From contig JBOHGG010000026.1 of assembly GCA_050700115.1 (NCBI GenBank), forward strand, positions 14,275 to 78,274: a stretch of DNA of 64,000 nucleotides, read 5' to 3'. The position numbers and the translations under genes are program-made. Positions within the stretch are counted from its first letter, which is position 1. Each line of letters opens with the position of its first letter. Below are positions 25,891 to 34,390 of this stretch, piece after piece. Source of the stretch: GCA-003244245 sp050700115. GTDB lineage: Bacteria > Actinomycetota > Actinomycetes > Mycobacteriales > Pseudonocardiaceae. Under the pieces are notes generated by a model that searched no databases, had not been told where the DNA came from, and worked only from the letters and a program-made list of their open reading frames with translations.

Positions 25891-26045
25891 TCCCGTCGAA
25901 GACCTCGCCCTCGACGAACGCCGCGCACTTCCGGCAAGCAACCGATGACCCCGAGGCCACGTCCAGTACGCGGGCCTGCCGGTTCGCGCAATCGGGCCCG
26001 GACCGGCAAGCCCCCACGAACCGCGTTCATCGCCGACGAGGCACA

Positions 26046-27266
26046 ATGAGTGACAAGTCCCCGGCGCCCGGCACTCCGCAGGAGTCCGGCGCCCGATCCG
26101 AAGTGAGAAGTGAGGGGTGCATGCAGCTGCTGCGCCGCGGCGACGTCGGACCGGCGGTGGCGGAGGTACGGGCGATGCTGACCTCGCAGGGGCTGCTCCC
26201 ACTGCCCCCACCTCAGTCGGACTCCGACGCCTTCGACATCACCGTGGAGCACGCTGTTCGGGCCTTCCAGCAACGCCGCGGCCTGATCACCGACGGTGTC
26301 GTGGGACGTGGCACCTACCAGGCACTGTGCGACGCACGTCTGGAACTCGGGTGCCGCATGCTCAGCTATATCGTCACCCGCCCGATGCGCGGGGACGACG
26401 TGTTCACGTTGCAGGAACGGTTACTCGAGCTGGGCTATGACGTCGGCCGCGCCGACGGAACGTTCGGCGTGCAGACCGAGATGGCGCTGCGCAGCTTCCA
26501 GCGCGACTACGGCCTGGGAGTGGACGGGACATGCGGGCCTGGCACATTGCGGGCGCTGCGCCAGTTGCAGCCCAAGGTTCGCGGTGGCAGGCCGGTGTTG
26601 CTCCGCGAGCAGGAGCGGGTCCGCCGGTCCGGCCCTGCCCTGCGCGGCAAGCGGATCGTCATCGATCCCTGCCACGGCGGATCCGACCCGGGCATCGTGG
26701 TCGACGGCGCCACCGAGGCCGGCCTGATGTGGGACCTGGCCCGGCGACTGGAGGGCCGGATGGCCGCCACCGGGATGGAGACGCTGCTGTCCCGTGGCCT
26801 CGACGATAGCCCCACCGAGGCCGACCGGGCCGCCTTCGCCAACACCGCGGGCGCCGACCTGGTGCTGTCCCTGCACACCGACGGCCACCCCACGACGCTG
26901 GCCCATGGCGTGGCGACATTTCATTTCGGGACCGGCAACGGCACGAGCTCCACGGTGGGCGAGGCGCTGGCCGCGTTCATTCAGCGCGAGCTGGCCGCCC
27001 GCACCGGGATGCTCGACTGCGGCATCCACCCCAAGACCTGGGAACTGTTGCGGATGACTCGGATGCCCGCGGTCCGCGTCGAGCTCGGGTACCTGACCAA
27101 CCCCGAGGACTGCCGGAAGCTGCTGGACCCGGCGTTTCGCGACGTGGTCGCCGAGGGGGTGCTGGTCGCTGTCAAGCGGCTCTACCTGCTGGGCGAGAAC
27201 GACCAGCCCACCGGCACGTTCACCTTCGCCGATCTGCTGCGCCGCGAGCCGGCCCGCGCGGAGTGA
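26046..27266 (+). CDS. cwlM: CwlM-like N-acetylmuramoyl-L-alanine amidase-fold protein
   Basis: 406 residues, no signal peptide. Two peptidoglycan-binding repeats (about 28-98 and 115-172; VRAFQQRRGLITDGVVG and LRSFQRDYGLGVDGTCG) precede an Amidase_3 domain (about 200-385). All metal/catalytic positions are present: His210 (DPCHGG), Glu224, His277 (SLHTDG), Glu346 (VELGYLTN). As I recall the mycobacterial CwlM, which acts as a cytoplasmic activator of MurA, these histidines are replaced there. The C-terminal TGTFTF (389-394) holds threonines like those phosphorylated by PknB in mycobacteria. ATG 26121 (MQLLRRGDV) is an alternative start with a good ribosome site. Confidence 0.9.
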   Translation: MSDKSPAPGTPQESGARSEVRSEGCMQLLRRGDVGPAVAEVRAMLTSQGLLPLPPPQSDSDAFDITVEHAVRAFQQRRGLITDGVVGRGTYQALCDARLELGCRMLSYIVTRPMRGDDVFTLQERLLELGYDVGRADGTFGVQTEMALRSFQRDYGLGVDGTCGPGTLRALRQLQPKVRGGRPVLLREQERVRRSGPALRGKRIVIDPCHGGSDPGIVVDGATEAGLMWDLARRLEGRMAATGMETLLSRGLDDSPTEADRAAFANTAGADLVLSLHTDGHPTTLAHGVATFHFGTGNGTSSTVGEALAAFIQRELAARTGMLDCGIHPKTWELLRMTRMPAVRVELGYLTNPEDCRKLLDPAFRDVVAEGVLVAVKRLYLLGENDQPTGTFTFADLLRREPARAE

Positions 27267-27282
27267 AACGGCGGTGTCGAGG

Positions 27283-28173
27283 TCATGAGGAGACCGGCCC
27301 CGACCCGATGCTGGCAAAGTAGCTACCCCAGTCCGGTTGGGTCCCGTCAGCGTCGGTGAACCCGTACTCGCGGGCCAGCTTCCCGGTGGACAGTGCCTGC
27401 CCGGACCCGATCCGGACGTCGGGGTCAGCAGCGAGCCCGACGACCGCGCGGCCGATGTAGGTCGGTGTCTCGGAGGCGGCGAAATGTGGGTCGGTGGCGA
27501 TGGCGTCGCGCCAGGTGGTCTCAGTCACGCCGAAGTGATCGAGCACTGCCTCGGAACGAAGGAACCCAGGGGTGAGCGCCACGGCTGTGATCCGGTGCCG
27601 TCGCAGGTCCGCCGCCTGGGCCACCGCGAGCCGGATCACCGATGCCTTGGCCAGGTCGTAGAACAGGCTCCCGCGGTACTCATCGGAGATCCCGTCGGTG
27701 ACCTCGATGATCAGACCGCTGCCCTGCTTCACCATCAGTCCGACCGCGTGCCAGCTGGTGATGACGTGGGTTTCAACAGCCTGACGCACCAGCGCCAGAC
27801 CATTGTCCAACGAGTGTTCCCAGAAGGGGACATCCCACTCGGTGAGCGGATCACCGCCCCAGATGTCGTTGACCAGCAGGTCAAGCCGGCCCTGTTGGTC
27901 TTGGGCTATCCGAGCGATCAGCGATCGGACCTCGTCGGGCCGGCTGTGGTCGACTCGCACGGCGACAGCCCGCCCACCCGCAGCCGTGACGAGCTCCGCG
28001 GTGTCCTCGATCGTCTCGGGCCGCGACATCGGCGAGGCACCGGAGCGCCGTGAGCTACGGCCGGTGACGTATACCGTGGCCCCGGCCGCTCCCAGCGCCA
28101 CGGCGATGCCACGACCTGCTCCGCGGGTGGCGCCGGCCACCAGCGCGACGTGTCCGGTGAGCTCATCGGTCAC
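27283..28173 (-). CDS. Short-chain dehydrogenase/reductase
   Basis: NAD(P)-dependent oxidoreductase of 296 residues. Cofactor motif ALVAGATRGAGRGIA, LVNDIWGG in place of NNAG, and active-site YDLAK are visible; the Ser position is in IIEVTDGIS. The substrate is unknown. It is coupled to the upstream MDR gene by a 4-nt overlap (28170-28173) and shares the operon controlled by the divergent TetR gene. Confidence 0.85.
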   Translation of the reverse strand: MTDELTGHVALVAGATRGAGRGIAVALGAAGATVYVTGRSSRRSGASPMSRPETIEDTAELVTAAGGRAVAVRVDHSRPDEVRSLIARIAQDQQGRLDLLVNDIWGGDPLTEWDVPFWEHSLDNGLALVRQAVETHVITSWHAVGLMVKQGSGLIIEVTDGISDEYRGSLFYDLAKASVIRLAVAQAADLRRHRITAVALTPGFLRSEAVLDHFGVTETTWRDAIATDPHFAASETPTYIGRAVVGLAADPDVRIGSGQALSTGKLAREYGFTDADGTQPDWGSYFASIGSGPVSS

Positions 28174-29234
28174 GGAGGTGGCTCCTGTCGCGTGGTGCGT
28201 GGCGGGATGATGACAATCTTGCCGACATGCGTCCGTTGCAGGAACTCGCTCTGGGCGGCGTGGATGTCGGTCAGGTCGTAGCGGGCGGCGACGCGTGGGC
28301 GGATGGTGCCCAGGGCGGCCGCATCGGCCAGTTGGGCGAAGTGCCCCGGGGTGTGCATCGAGGAGCCAATCAGCCGGATGTTGTGCAGGTAGAGGCGTCG
28401 GAGATCAAAGGTGATCACCGGCCCGCCGACCGCGCCCGCGATGACCCAGCGCCCGCCGTCGCGGACCGCCGGCAGCGCCGCAGCCACCGTATCCCCGCCG
28501 ACGACGTCGGCGACGGCGTCCAGACCGTCGGGAGCCACCTGCGCGATCGCGGCCGGCAGGGAGTCCGAATCCCGGTGAACCACCCAACGCGCGCCAGCCT
28601 GCCGGATAAGGTCACTCTTGTTCTTCGAGGTCAGAGCGACGACACGGGCACCGCGGGCGGTGGCCAGCTGGACCAGCGCAAGGCCGACGCCACCGGATGC
28701 CCCGGTCACCAGGACTGTCTCGTCCGGCCCCACCTCGGCACGCTCGAGCATCCCCATCGCGGTGCCGTACGACACCGGCAGGCAGGCCAGCTCCTCGTCG
28801 CTCAGCGGCGAGGCCGTCATGTCGTGCACGCGCGCGGCCGGCACGACCACGTATTGCGCGAAGCCGCCGTCGGCCTCGCTGCCCAGCAGCCCGATCGGGT
28901 TCGCCTCCGGTCCCGGGCCGTCGTAGAGCGCCGGGTCTACCAGCACCCGCCGCCCCGACAGTGCGGGATCGACCCCGTCGCCGACGCCGGCCACCGCTCC
29001 GGCGATGTCCCCACCCTGGATCCGGGGAAAGTCCACCGGGCCCCGCCACCCGGCCAGCGCCTCCGGCTGGCCCGGTAGGCCGTAGGCACCCTCGCGGGTC
29101 CATACGTCGGTGTTGTTCACCGCCGCCGCGCTCACCCGCACCAGTACCTCGCCACGGCCGGCCCGCGGTACGGGCACCTCGCGGACCTGCAGGACCTCCG
29201 GCCCGCCGAAGCGGGTCAACACGGCCGCCAGCAT
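28170..29234 (-). CDS. Medium-chain dehydrogenase/quinone oxidoreductase family protein
   Basis: NADPH-dependent MDR enzyme of about 354 residues. The N-terminal GroES-like part reads GRGEVLVRVSAAAVNNTDVW and IQGGDIAGAV; the cofactor site is VLVTGASGGVGLALVQLA. No structural-zinc cysteine cluster is seen, which fits the quinone-oxidoreductase branch. I choose ATG 29234 over TTG 29237 because ATG 29234 overlaps the stop of a small upstream frame (TGATG). It is likely a TetR-controlled detoxification pair with the SDR. Confidence 0.85.
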   Translation of the reverse strand: MLAAVLTRFGGPEVLQVREVPVPRAGRGEVLVRVSAAAVNNTDVWTREGAYGLPGQPEALAGWRGPVDFPRIQGGDIAGAVAGVGDGVDPALSGRRVLVDPALYDGPGPEANPIGLLGSEADGGFAQYVVVPAARVHDMTASPLSDEELACLPVSYGTAMGMLERAEVGPDETVLVTGASGGVGLALVQLATARGARVVALTSKNKSDLIRQAGARWVVHRDSDSLPAAIAQVAPDGLDAVADVVGGDTVAAALPAVRDGGRWVIAGAVGGPVITFDLRRLYLHNIRLIGSSMHTPGHFAQLADAAALGTIRPRVAARYDLTDIHAAQSEFLQRTHVGKIVIIPPRTTRQEPPP

Positions 29235-29374
29235 CAAGGGCGGTCCGCCGTGGCGCAGGCGGGTCGCCGGGCCCCCTCCGGCACGGGCAATCCGTGCCGG
29301 ATCGCGTTGCCAGCGTGGATCCCGTAGCCGACGTCGCGCACGAGCGCGCCCAGCCTCCGCATCATTCGCCGCAC
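29234..29374 (-). CDS. Small hypothetical protein (46 residues), first in the TetR-controlled operon
   Basis: GTG 29374 lies 8 nt after GGAG and opens a frame for a basic protein (MRRMMRRLGALVRDVGYGIH...). Its TGA overlaps the MDR ATG by one base. The ribosome site and coupling support it being translated; I do not recognise the product. Confidence 0.45.
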   Translation of the reverse strand: MRRMMRRLGALVRDVGYGIHAGNAIRHGLPVPEGARRPACATADRP

Positions 29375-29387
29375 GGTGCTCACTCCT

Positions 29388-29437
29388 ATACTGATCTGTG
29401 AAGCCATATCACTATGGTAAGTACACAGATCTGTGAA
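29388..29437. promoter_or_regulatory. TetR operator region between divergent genes
   Basis: Contains a perfect palindrome CACAGATCTGTG (29424-29435), a second copy of GATCTGTGAA at 29393-29402 exactly 35 bp upstream of the one at 29428, and between them CCATA-tcac-TATGG (29404-29417). Lies between the tetR and oxidoreductase genes, so probably the site of repression and autoregulation. Confidence 0.65.
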
Positions 29438-29454
29438 ATTAAGGGGGTGTGACG

Positions 29455-30054
29455 ATGACCGCACAGACCGTCGCCGGACGGGGTAAGCGGCTGACTCCGG
29501 GCGCCCAGCGCATCCTCGATGTCGCCTCCGAGCTGTTCTACTGGCGGGGTATCCACGCGGTCGGGGTGGACACCATCGCCGCCGAGTCCGGAGTCACCAA
29601 GCGCACCCTCTACAACCGCTTCGGCTCCAAGGACGGCCTGATCGTGGCCTACCTGGAGGCCCGCGACCGCCGCTGGCGCGATCTCATCACGTCACGACTG
29701 GACGCCGAGCACACCGACCCGGTGCAGCGCGCGCTGGTGCCGTTCGACGTGCTGGCCGAGTGGATCGCGCCCAGCAGCAGGGGCTGCAGCTTCGTCAACG
29801 CCTTCGCCGAGCTCCCCGAACCCGAGCACCGCGGCCGACAGGTGGTCGTCGCGGAGAAGAAGTGGCTCCGGGCCCTGTTCCGTGAGCTGCTCGTCGACGC
29901 AGGGGCCAAAGATCCAGACGACCTCGCTGTGCAGCTGCTGAGCTTGCACGAAGGAGCCATCGTCTGTTACTCCATCGCCGACGAGGCGAACGCAGCGGCC
30001 AGTGCCAGGGCCGCCGCCGAAGCGCTCGTCAACCAGTCCATCTGCCATTCCTAG
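29455..30054 (+). CDS. TetR family transcriptional regulator
   Basis: 199-residue repressor. The N-terminal helix-turn-helix region reads RILDVASELFYWRGIHAVGVD, TIAAESGVTKRTLYNRFGSK and DGLIVAYL. The C-terminal ligand domain has SRGCSFVNAFAEL, as in TetR_C members with a conserved cysteine. ATG 29455 has GGGGG 7 nt upstream and is preferred over GTG 29449. It diverges from the small ORF/MDR/SDR operon, which it probably controls. The ligand is unknown. Confidence 0.9.
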   Translation: MTAQTVAGRGKRLTPGAQRILDVASELFYWRGIHAVGVDTIAAESGVTKRTLYNRFGSKDGLIVAYLEARDRRWRDLITSRLDAEHTDPVQRALVPFDVLAEWIAPSSRGCSFVNAFAELPEPEHRGRQVVVAEKKWLRALFRELLVDAGAKDPDDLAVQLLSLHEGAIVCYSIADEANAAASARAAAEALVNQSICHS

Positions 30055-30091
30055 CAGCGCCGCGCCTCATGCGGCCGGGCAGCCGACGATC

Positions 30092-30721
30092 TCAGGCGGG
30101 GCGCAGGCTGGGCTCGACAGTGTGGATCGTCACCGACGTCAGCAGCCGTTCCAACGCCGCCTCGACGTCTTCCTTCCAGGTCAGCGCGGTGCGCAATTCC
30201 AGGCGAAGCCGGGGCCAGCGCGGGTGCGCGTACACGGTCTTGAACCCGACCTGCGCCAGGAACTCGGCCGGGATCACGCAACTGGAGTCTTCGTTGGGCC
30301 GCGCGTCACCGAAGGCTTCAATGGCCTTCACGCCGCGCCGGGTGAGGTCCTTGGCCACTGCCTGCACCAGCATCCGGCCCAGGCCACCGCCACCGAATTC
30401 CGGGAGCACCTTCAGCGCTGTGAGCAACACGGCATCGGCGCTGACCGGCGCGGTGGGAAACGCCGCGGCCCGCGGCACCGCAGCCGGGGGGGCGTACAGC
30501 GCGTAGCCGGCCGGCACGTCCCCACACATCACGATCCGCCCGCAGGAGCCCCACTCCAGCAACACGCTGGAGACCCAGGCCTCCTTCTCGACGTCGGTCT
30601 GACCGAAGTCTTCGGCTTGTTCCCGGATATGCGGGGCGAGCTCCCAGAACACGCAACGTCGGCACTTCTTGGGCAACAGATCGAGATTGTCCAAGGTGAC
30701 GCCGACCACTCGACGTGACAC
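30092..30721 (-). CDS. GNAT-like acetyltransferase (Rv3916c-like)
   Basis: About 209 residues, conserved next to parB in Actinobacteria. The N-terminus SRRVVGVTLDNLDLLPKKC and CVFWELAP is family-typical; the acetyl-CoA loop is FGGGGLGRMLVQAVAKDL, followed by AIEAFGDAR. GTG 30721 is placed by GGGAGG just upstream and by where conservation starts; frames to ATG 30742 or 30823 are longer. It is separated from parB by more than 8 kb here, unlike in mycobacteria. Confidence 0.75.
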   Translation of the reverse strand: MSRRVVGVTLDNLDLLPKKCRRCVFWELAPHIREQAEDFGQTDVEKEAWVSSVLLEWGSCGRIVMCGDVPAGYALYAPPAAVPRAAAFPTAPVSADAVLLTALKVLPEFGGGGLGRMLVQAVAKDLTRRGVKAIEAFGDARPNEDSSCVIPAEFLAQVGFKTVYAHPRWPRLRLELRTALTWKEDVEAALERLLTSVTIHTVEPSLRPA

Positions 30722-30924
30722 CAGGCCTCCCTGAACAGACATGCTAAGACTACTGCGGCACCCGAACCGAGCGACCCGCCACCAGCGCTGCACCACCGCC
30801 AAGCGCAGCGCCCCGCGCAGCATATGCCGATGACCACCAGGAGTGAAGGCGGCGGTGGCAATCTGTGGCGGGCTTTACACTGCCAGGGGACCCGACCCGC
30901 AGCAAAAGGTAAAAAGGCGCCGCC

Positions 30925-32250
30925 GTGACCCCGAGAAAGCCAGATCGATCACCCACCCAACGCGACCTCGATCCGCACCTGCATCGCTACGCGCAACGCA
31001 CCGCGGGTATGACCGCATCCGAGATCCGGGCATTGTTCGCGGTGGCCAGCCGCCCGGAGGTGGTCTCCCTGGCCGGTGGCATGCCCTACCTGCCGGCGCT
31101 TCCGCTGGACTCGATGGCCGGCGAGCTCGCCCAGATCGTGGCCACCGAGGGGATGACGGCGCTGCAGTACGGCTCGGCGCAGGGCAGCCAGAAGCTTCGC
31201 GAGCAGATCTGCGAGGTGATGGCGCTGGAGGGGATCCGGGCGCACGCCGACGACGTCACGGTGACCGTCGGCTCGCAGATGGCCTTGGACATCGTCACCC
31301 GGATCTTCTGCGACCCGGGGGATGTGGTGCTTGCCGAGGCCCCTTCCTATGTCGGGGCACTGACCACCTTCGCCTCCTTCCAGGCGCAGGTGGTGCAGGT
31401 GCCGATGGACGACGAGGGGTTGATACCGGCAGAGTTGGACGCTGCGCTGCGGTCGTTGCGCGCCCAGGGCCGGGTCCCCAAGTTTCTGTACACCATCCCG
31501 AATTTTCACAATCCGGCCGGCGTGACGTTGGCTGTGGCGCGGCGCGCCGAGGTAGTCGAGCTGTGCGCCGAGCACCAGGTACTGATCGTCGAGGACAACG
31601 CCTACGGGCTGCTGGGTTTTGATGGTCAGATCTATCCGGCGATGCGGGCTGCCGACGCGGACAACGTGGTGTACCTGGGCTCGTTCTCCAAGACGTTCGC
31701 GCCGGGCCTTCGGGTCGGCTGGGCGCTGGCCCCGCACGCGGTGCGGGAGAAGTTGGTGTTGGCTGCGGAGTCGGCAACCCTGTGCCCCCCGGCGTTCACC
31801 CAGTCCGTGGTGTCGCGCTACCTGGCCCAGCACGACTGGAAGGGCCAGATCAAGAACTATCAGGAGGCCTACCGGGTCCGCCGGGACGCCATGCTGGCGG
31901 CGCTGCGCCAGCATCTGCCGCCGGGGTGCCGGTGGACCCAACCCGCGGGCGGGTTCTACGTCTGGCTCACGGTGCCTGAGGGCTTGGACACCAAGGCGAT
32001 GCTGCCTCGGGCGGTGACTCAGCGGGTGGCCTATGTGCCGGGCACCGCCTTCTACGCCGACTCCGGCAGCTCGCAAGCCCACAGGATGATGCGGCTGTCG
32101 TTCTGCTACCCGACCCCGGAGCGGATCGCCGAAGGAGTGCGCCGGTTGGCCGCCGTGCTGGACGGCGAGCTCGAACTGCAGCGCACCTTCGGTAGCGTGC
32201 GACCACGCGTGGTGTTCGGTCCGCAGTCCCCCACACCCGACACCGCCTGA
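30925..32250 (+). CDS. PLP-dependent aminotransferase, class I/II (MocR/LysN-like)
   Basis: 441-residue fold-type I aminotransferase. Visible features are EVVSLAGGMPYLPALP, LQYGSAQGSQKLREQI, NFHNPAGVTL, VEDNAYGLLGF and the PLP lysine in YLGSFSKTFAPGLRVGW, then MMRLSFCYP. It resembles 2-aminoadipate/aromatic or valine-pyruvate-type transaminases; the exact substrate is not determined. Start GTG 30925. A D-Ala-D-Ala ligase-like gene follows 44 nt later on the same strand, suggesting joint work on amino acids. Confidence 0.85.
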   Translation: MTPRKPDRSPTQRDLDPHLHRYAQRTAGMTASEIRALFAVASRPEVVSLAGGMPYLPALPLDSMAGELAQIVATEGMTALQYGSAQGSQKLREQICEVMALEGIRAHADDVTVTVGSQMALDIVTRIFCDPGDVVLAEAPSYVGALTTFASFQAQVVQVPMDDEGLIPAELDAALRSLRAQGRVPKFLYTIPNFHNPAGVTLAVARRAEVVELCAEHQVLIVEDNAYGLLGFDGQIYPAMRAADADNVVYLGSFSKTFAPGLRVGWALAPHAVREKLVLAAESATLCPPAFTQSVVSRYLAQHDWKGQIKNYQEAYRVRRDAMLAALRQHLPPGCRWTQPAGGFYVWLTVPEGLDTKAMLPRAVTQRVAYVPGTAFYADSGSSQAHRMMRLSFCYPTPERIAEGVRRLAAVLDGELELQRTFGSVRPRVVFGPQSPTPDTA

Positions 32251-32294
32251 TTGGCGTCCACTTCGGACCTGACAGTCCACTGAGGAGTCTCTAG

Positions 32295-33260
32295 GTGACC
32301 GATCGCACCGTGACTGTGCTGGCCGGTGGGTTGTCGCACGAGCGCGACGTGTCGTTGCGCTCCGGACGCAGGCTGTCCAGTGCGCTGCGGGATGCCGGTC
32401 TGCACGTCGAGGTGTGGGACATCGACGCCACGCTGATCGGCCGGCTCACCGACCGCCGGCCGGACGCCGTCGTGGTGGCACTGCACGGCGGGGCGGGGGA
32501 GAACGGCGCCGTGCAGTCGGTGCTGGAGATGCTGCGGGTTCCCTATGTAGGCGCTGGTCCGAGGGCCTGCCGGCGGGCCTGGGACAAGCCGACCGCCAAG
32601 GACGAGCTGTCCCGCGCCGGGCTGACCACCCCGGACTGGATCGCACTGCCACACACCACCTTCCGCGACCTCGGCGCCCAAGCCGTGCTCGACGCGCTGG
32701 TCACCCGGCTCGGGCTACCGCTGATCCTCAAACCGGACCAGGGTGGCTCTGCGCTGGGGGTCCACGTGGTACGAGAGGTCGCCGAGCTGCCCGGCGCCAT
32801 GGTGAGCTGCCTGGCCTACGGGGACGCGGTCCTCGCTGAGAGGTTCGTGGAAGGCATCGAGGTCGCGGTCACGGTGATCGACGAGCCGGACGGTCCGCGG
32901 GCGCTGCCGGCGGTGGAGATCGACGCCAAGTCCGGCTTTTACGACTACGCCGCGCGCTACACCGCCGGGCTTGCCACCTTCCACGCCCCGGCCCGGCTGA
33001 CCGCCCCGGCGGCTGCTGCGGTGGCCGACCTCGCGGTGGGCGCGCACCGGCTGCTCGGGCTGCGCGATGTGTCCCGGACCGATGCGGTGGTGACGCCCGA
33101 CGGCGTGGCGCACTTCCTCGAGGTCAACGTGGCTCCCGGGCTGACCGAGACGTCGTTGCTGCCGATGGCGATCGAATCCGATGGCGCGGAGCTGGGTGCG
33201 GTGTTCGCCGAGCTGATCGAGCGCGCGGTGACCCGCGGCTCATCCACCCCTGAGCCGTGA
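32295..33260 (+). CDS. D-alanine--D-alanine ligase family ATP-grasp protein
   Basis: 321 residues, ATP-grasp fold. N-terminal VLAGGLSHERDVSLRSGRR, VALHGGAGENGAVQ and YVGAGPRACRRAWDKPTAK; LILKPDQGGSALGV for ATP; and FLEVNVAPGLTETSLLPM for metal and substrate. This matches Ddl enzymes, although many Actinobacteria carry the main ddl elsewhere, so this may be a second copy. Start GTG 32295. Downstream of the aminotransferase. Confidence 0.85.
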   Translation: MTDRTVTVLAGGLSHERDVSLRSGRRLSSALRDAGLHVEVWDIDATLIGRLTDRRPDAVVVALHGGAGENGAVQSVLEMLRVPYVGAGPRACRRAWDKPTAKDELSRAGLTTPDWIALPHTTFRDLGAQAVLDALVTRLGLPLILKPDQGGSALGVHVVREVAELPGAMVSCLAYGDAVLAERFVEGIEVAVTVIDEPDGPRALPAVEIDAKSGFYDYAARYTAGLATFHAPARLTAPAAAAVADLAVGAHRLLGLRDVSRTDAVVTPDGVAHFLEVNVAPGLTETSLLPMAIESDGAELGAVFAELIERAVTRGSSTPEP

Positions 33261-33507
33261 GGTCTTGCTCCTTGGTCGCACAGCACGCTTAGCTGACGTC
33301 CGCCCATCCTCGGGTAGCGGTGCCAGCGTCAGGTGTCGGTCCAGCAACAGCCCGCTTCAACCGCGGCGAGACCCTGCCGAATCGCCTGGCGGCGCAGGTG
33401 GCGGCCAGATCCGCACACGAGGCATCGCAGCGTGGGTAACACAGGCAACACGCAACCGGCGCGCCACCAGGTCACCGACGCAAGCGGATGGCAGGCTTCT
33501 GGCCACT

Positions 33508-34353
33508 ATGCGGGAGGTTCGTTTCACTCAGTACCGACGTTATGAGGCCAGAAGAGTCGAGGCCAGCAACGCGATGATGGCGTTGCTGGCAGGCGCAGGG
33601 ATGGCCTCCCACTTGCTGCAGCTCACTCGCGGCTCGAAGCATCTGCTGCCCGAGGTGTTTCCGCAGGTCCCGCACATTGAGCGGTTCAATCTACGCAGCG
33701 AGCTCGCCCGCACGATCCTTGACGCCGCTGACGTACATCTCGGGGCGATGGCCATCCCTTACGCGCTGGCCATCCATGACGAATTCCTGCGCGAATGTAT
33801 CGATCTGCTGGTAACCGCCAATGCCTGTACCGCCAAGCAGGCGGCCCAGGCCAACCCATTGGCCGCCAAGCACCGGCTGATCGCTCGGTCCACTGGAGGT
33901 GTCTTCAACGCCGACAGCCTGGGGCAGTTCACCACGATCCGACTGATGCGTAACTGCATGATCCACGAAGGCGGGCGAGCCGATCAGACTCTACTCGACG
34001 ACCTGGCCGCCTGGACGTCGAGCATTGAGGCCGGCTGGGTGAAGCTGACTGGCAACGATCCACGTCAGCTGCGTCTAGGCGCAGAACTATCCTTTGGCCA
34101 CGGCGAGATGATTCTGGCCCTCGCAGTGACCAAGGTGCTCGCGCGAGAGGCCAACCGGTTTCTCCAGCCAGCTCTGCCACGCAGTCAGTGGGCGGACATG
34201 CTGATCGCAGACCTCGTCGACTCGGACGCCCATGCCCTGCGAGCCTCCGACTTCCGCCGACGAGCACGCGGTCTGGCGAAATTCCACTACGCGCCGCTGC
34301 AGCTCAGTGACGATGAGCTGGACGATGCCTGCCACCGATATCCAGGCCGCTAG
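33508..34353 (+). CDS. Hypothetical protein with a HEPN-like RNxxxH motif
   Basis: 281 residues, mostly helical, no membrane segment or signal. The only motif I see is RNCMIHEGG (Arg148, Asn149, His153), which fits the Rx4-6H signature of HEPN ribonucleases, set inside helices as in that fold; this is a motif call, not a proven family. Start ATG 33508 chosen because the sequence upstream in frame is low-complexity Arg/Gly without homology. Base composition is less GC-rich than the neighbours, suggesting transfer. It converges on the tRNA-like RNA, 45 bp away. Confidence 0.6.
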   Translation: MREVRFTQYRRYEARRVEASNAMMALLAGAGMASHLLQLTRGSKHLLPEVFPQVPHIERFNLRSELARTILDAADVHLGAMAIPYALAIHDEFLRECIDLLVTANACTAKQAAQANPLAAKHRLIARSTGGVFNADSLGQFTTIRLMRNCMIHEGGRADQTLLDDLAAWTSSIEAGWVKLTGNDPRQLRLGAELSFGHGEMILALAVTKVLAREANRFLQPALPRSQWADMLIADLVDSDAHALRASDFRRRARGLAKFHYAPLQLSDDELDDACHRYPGR

Positions 34354-34390
34354 GCAACAAGCCCGGGCCGCCACAGTGCTGCACCTTTCT

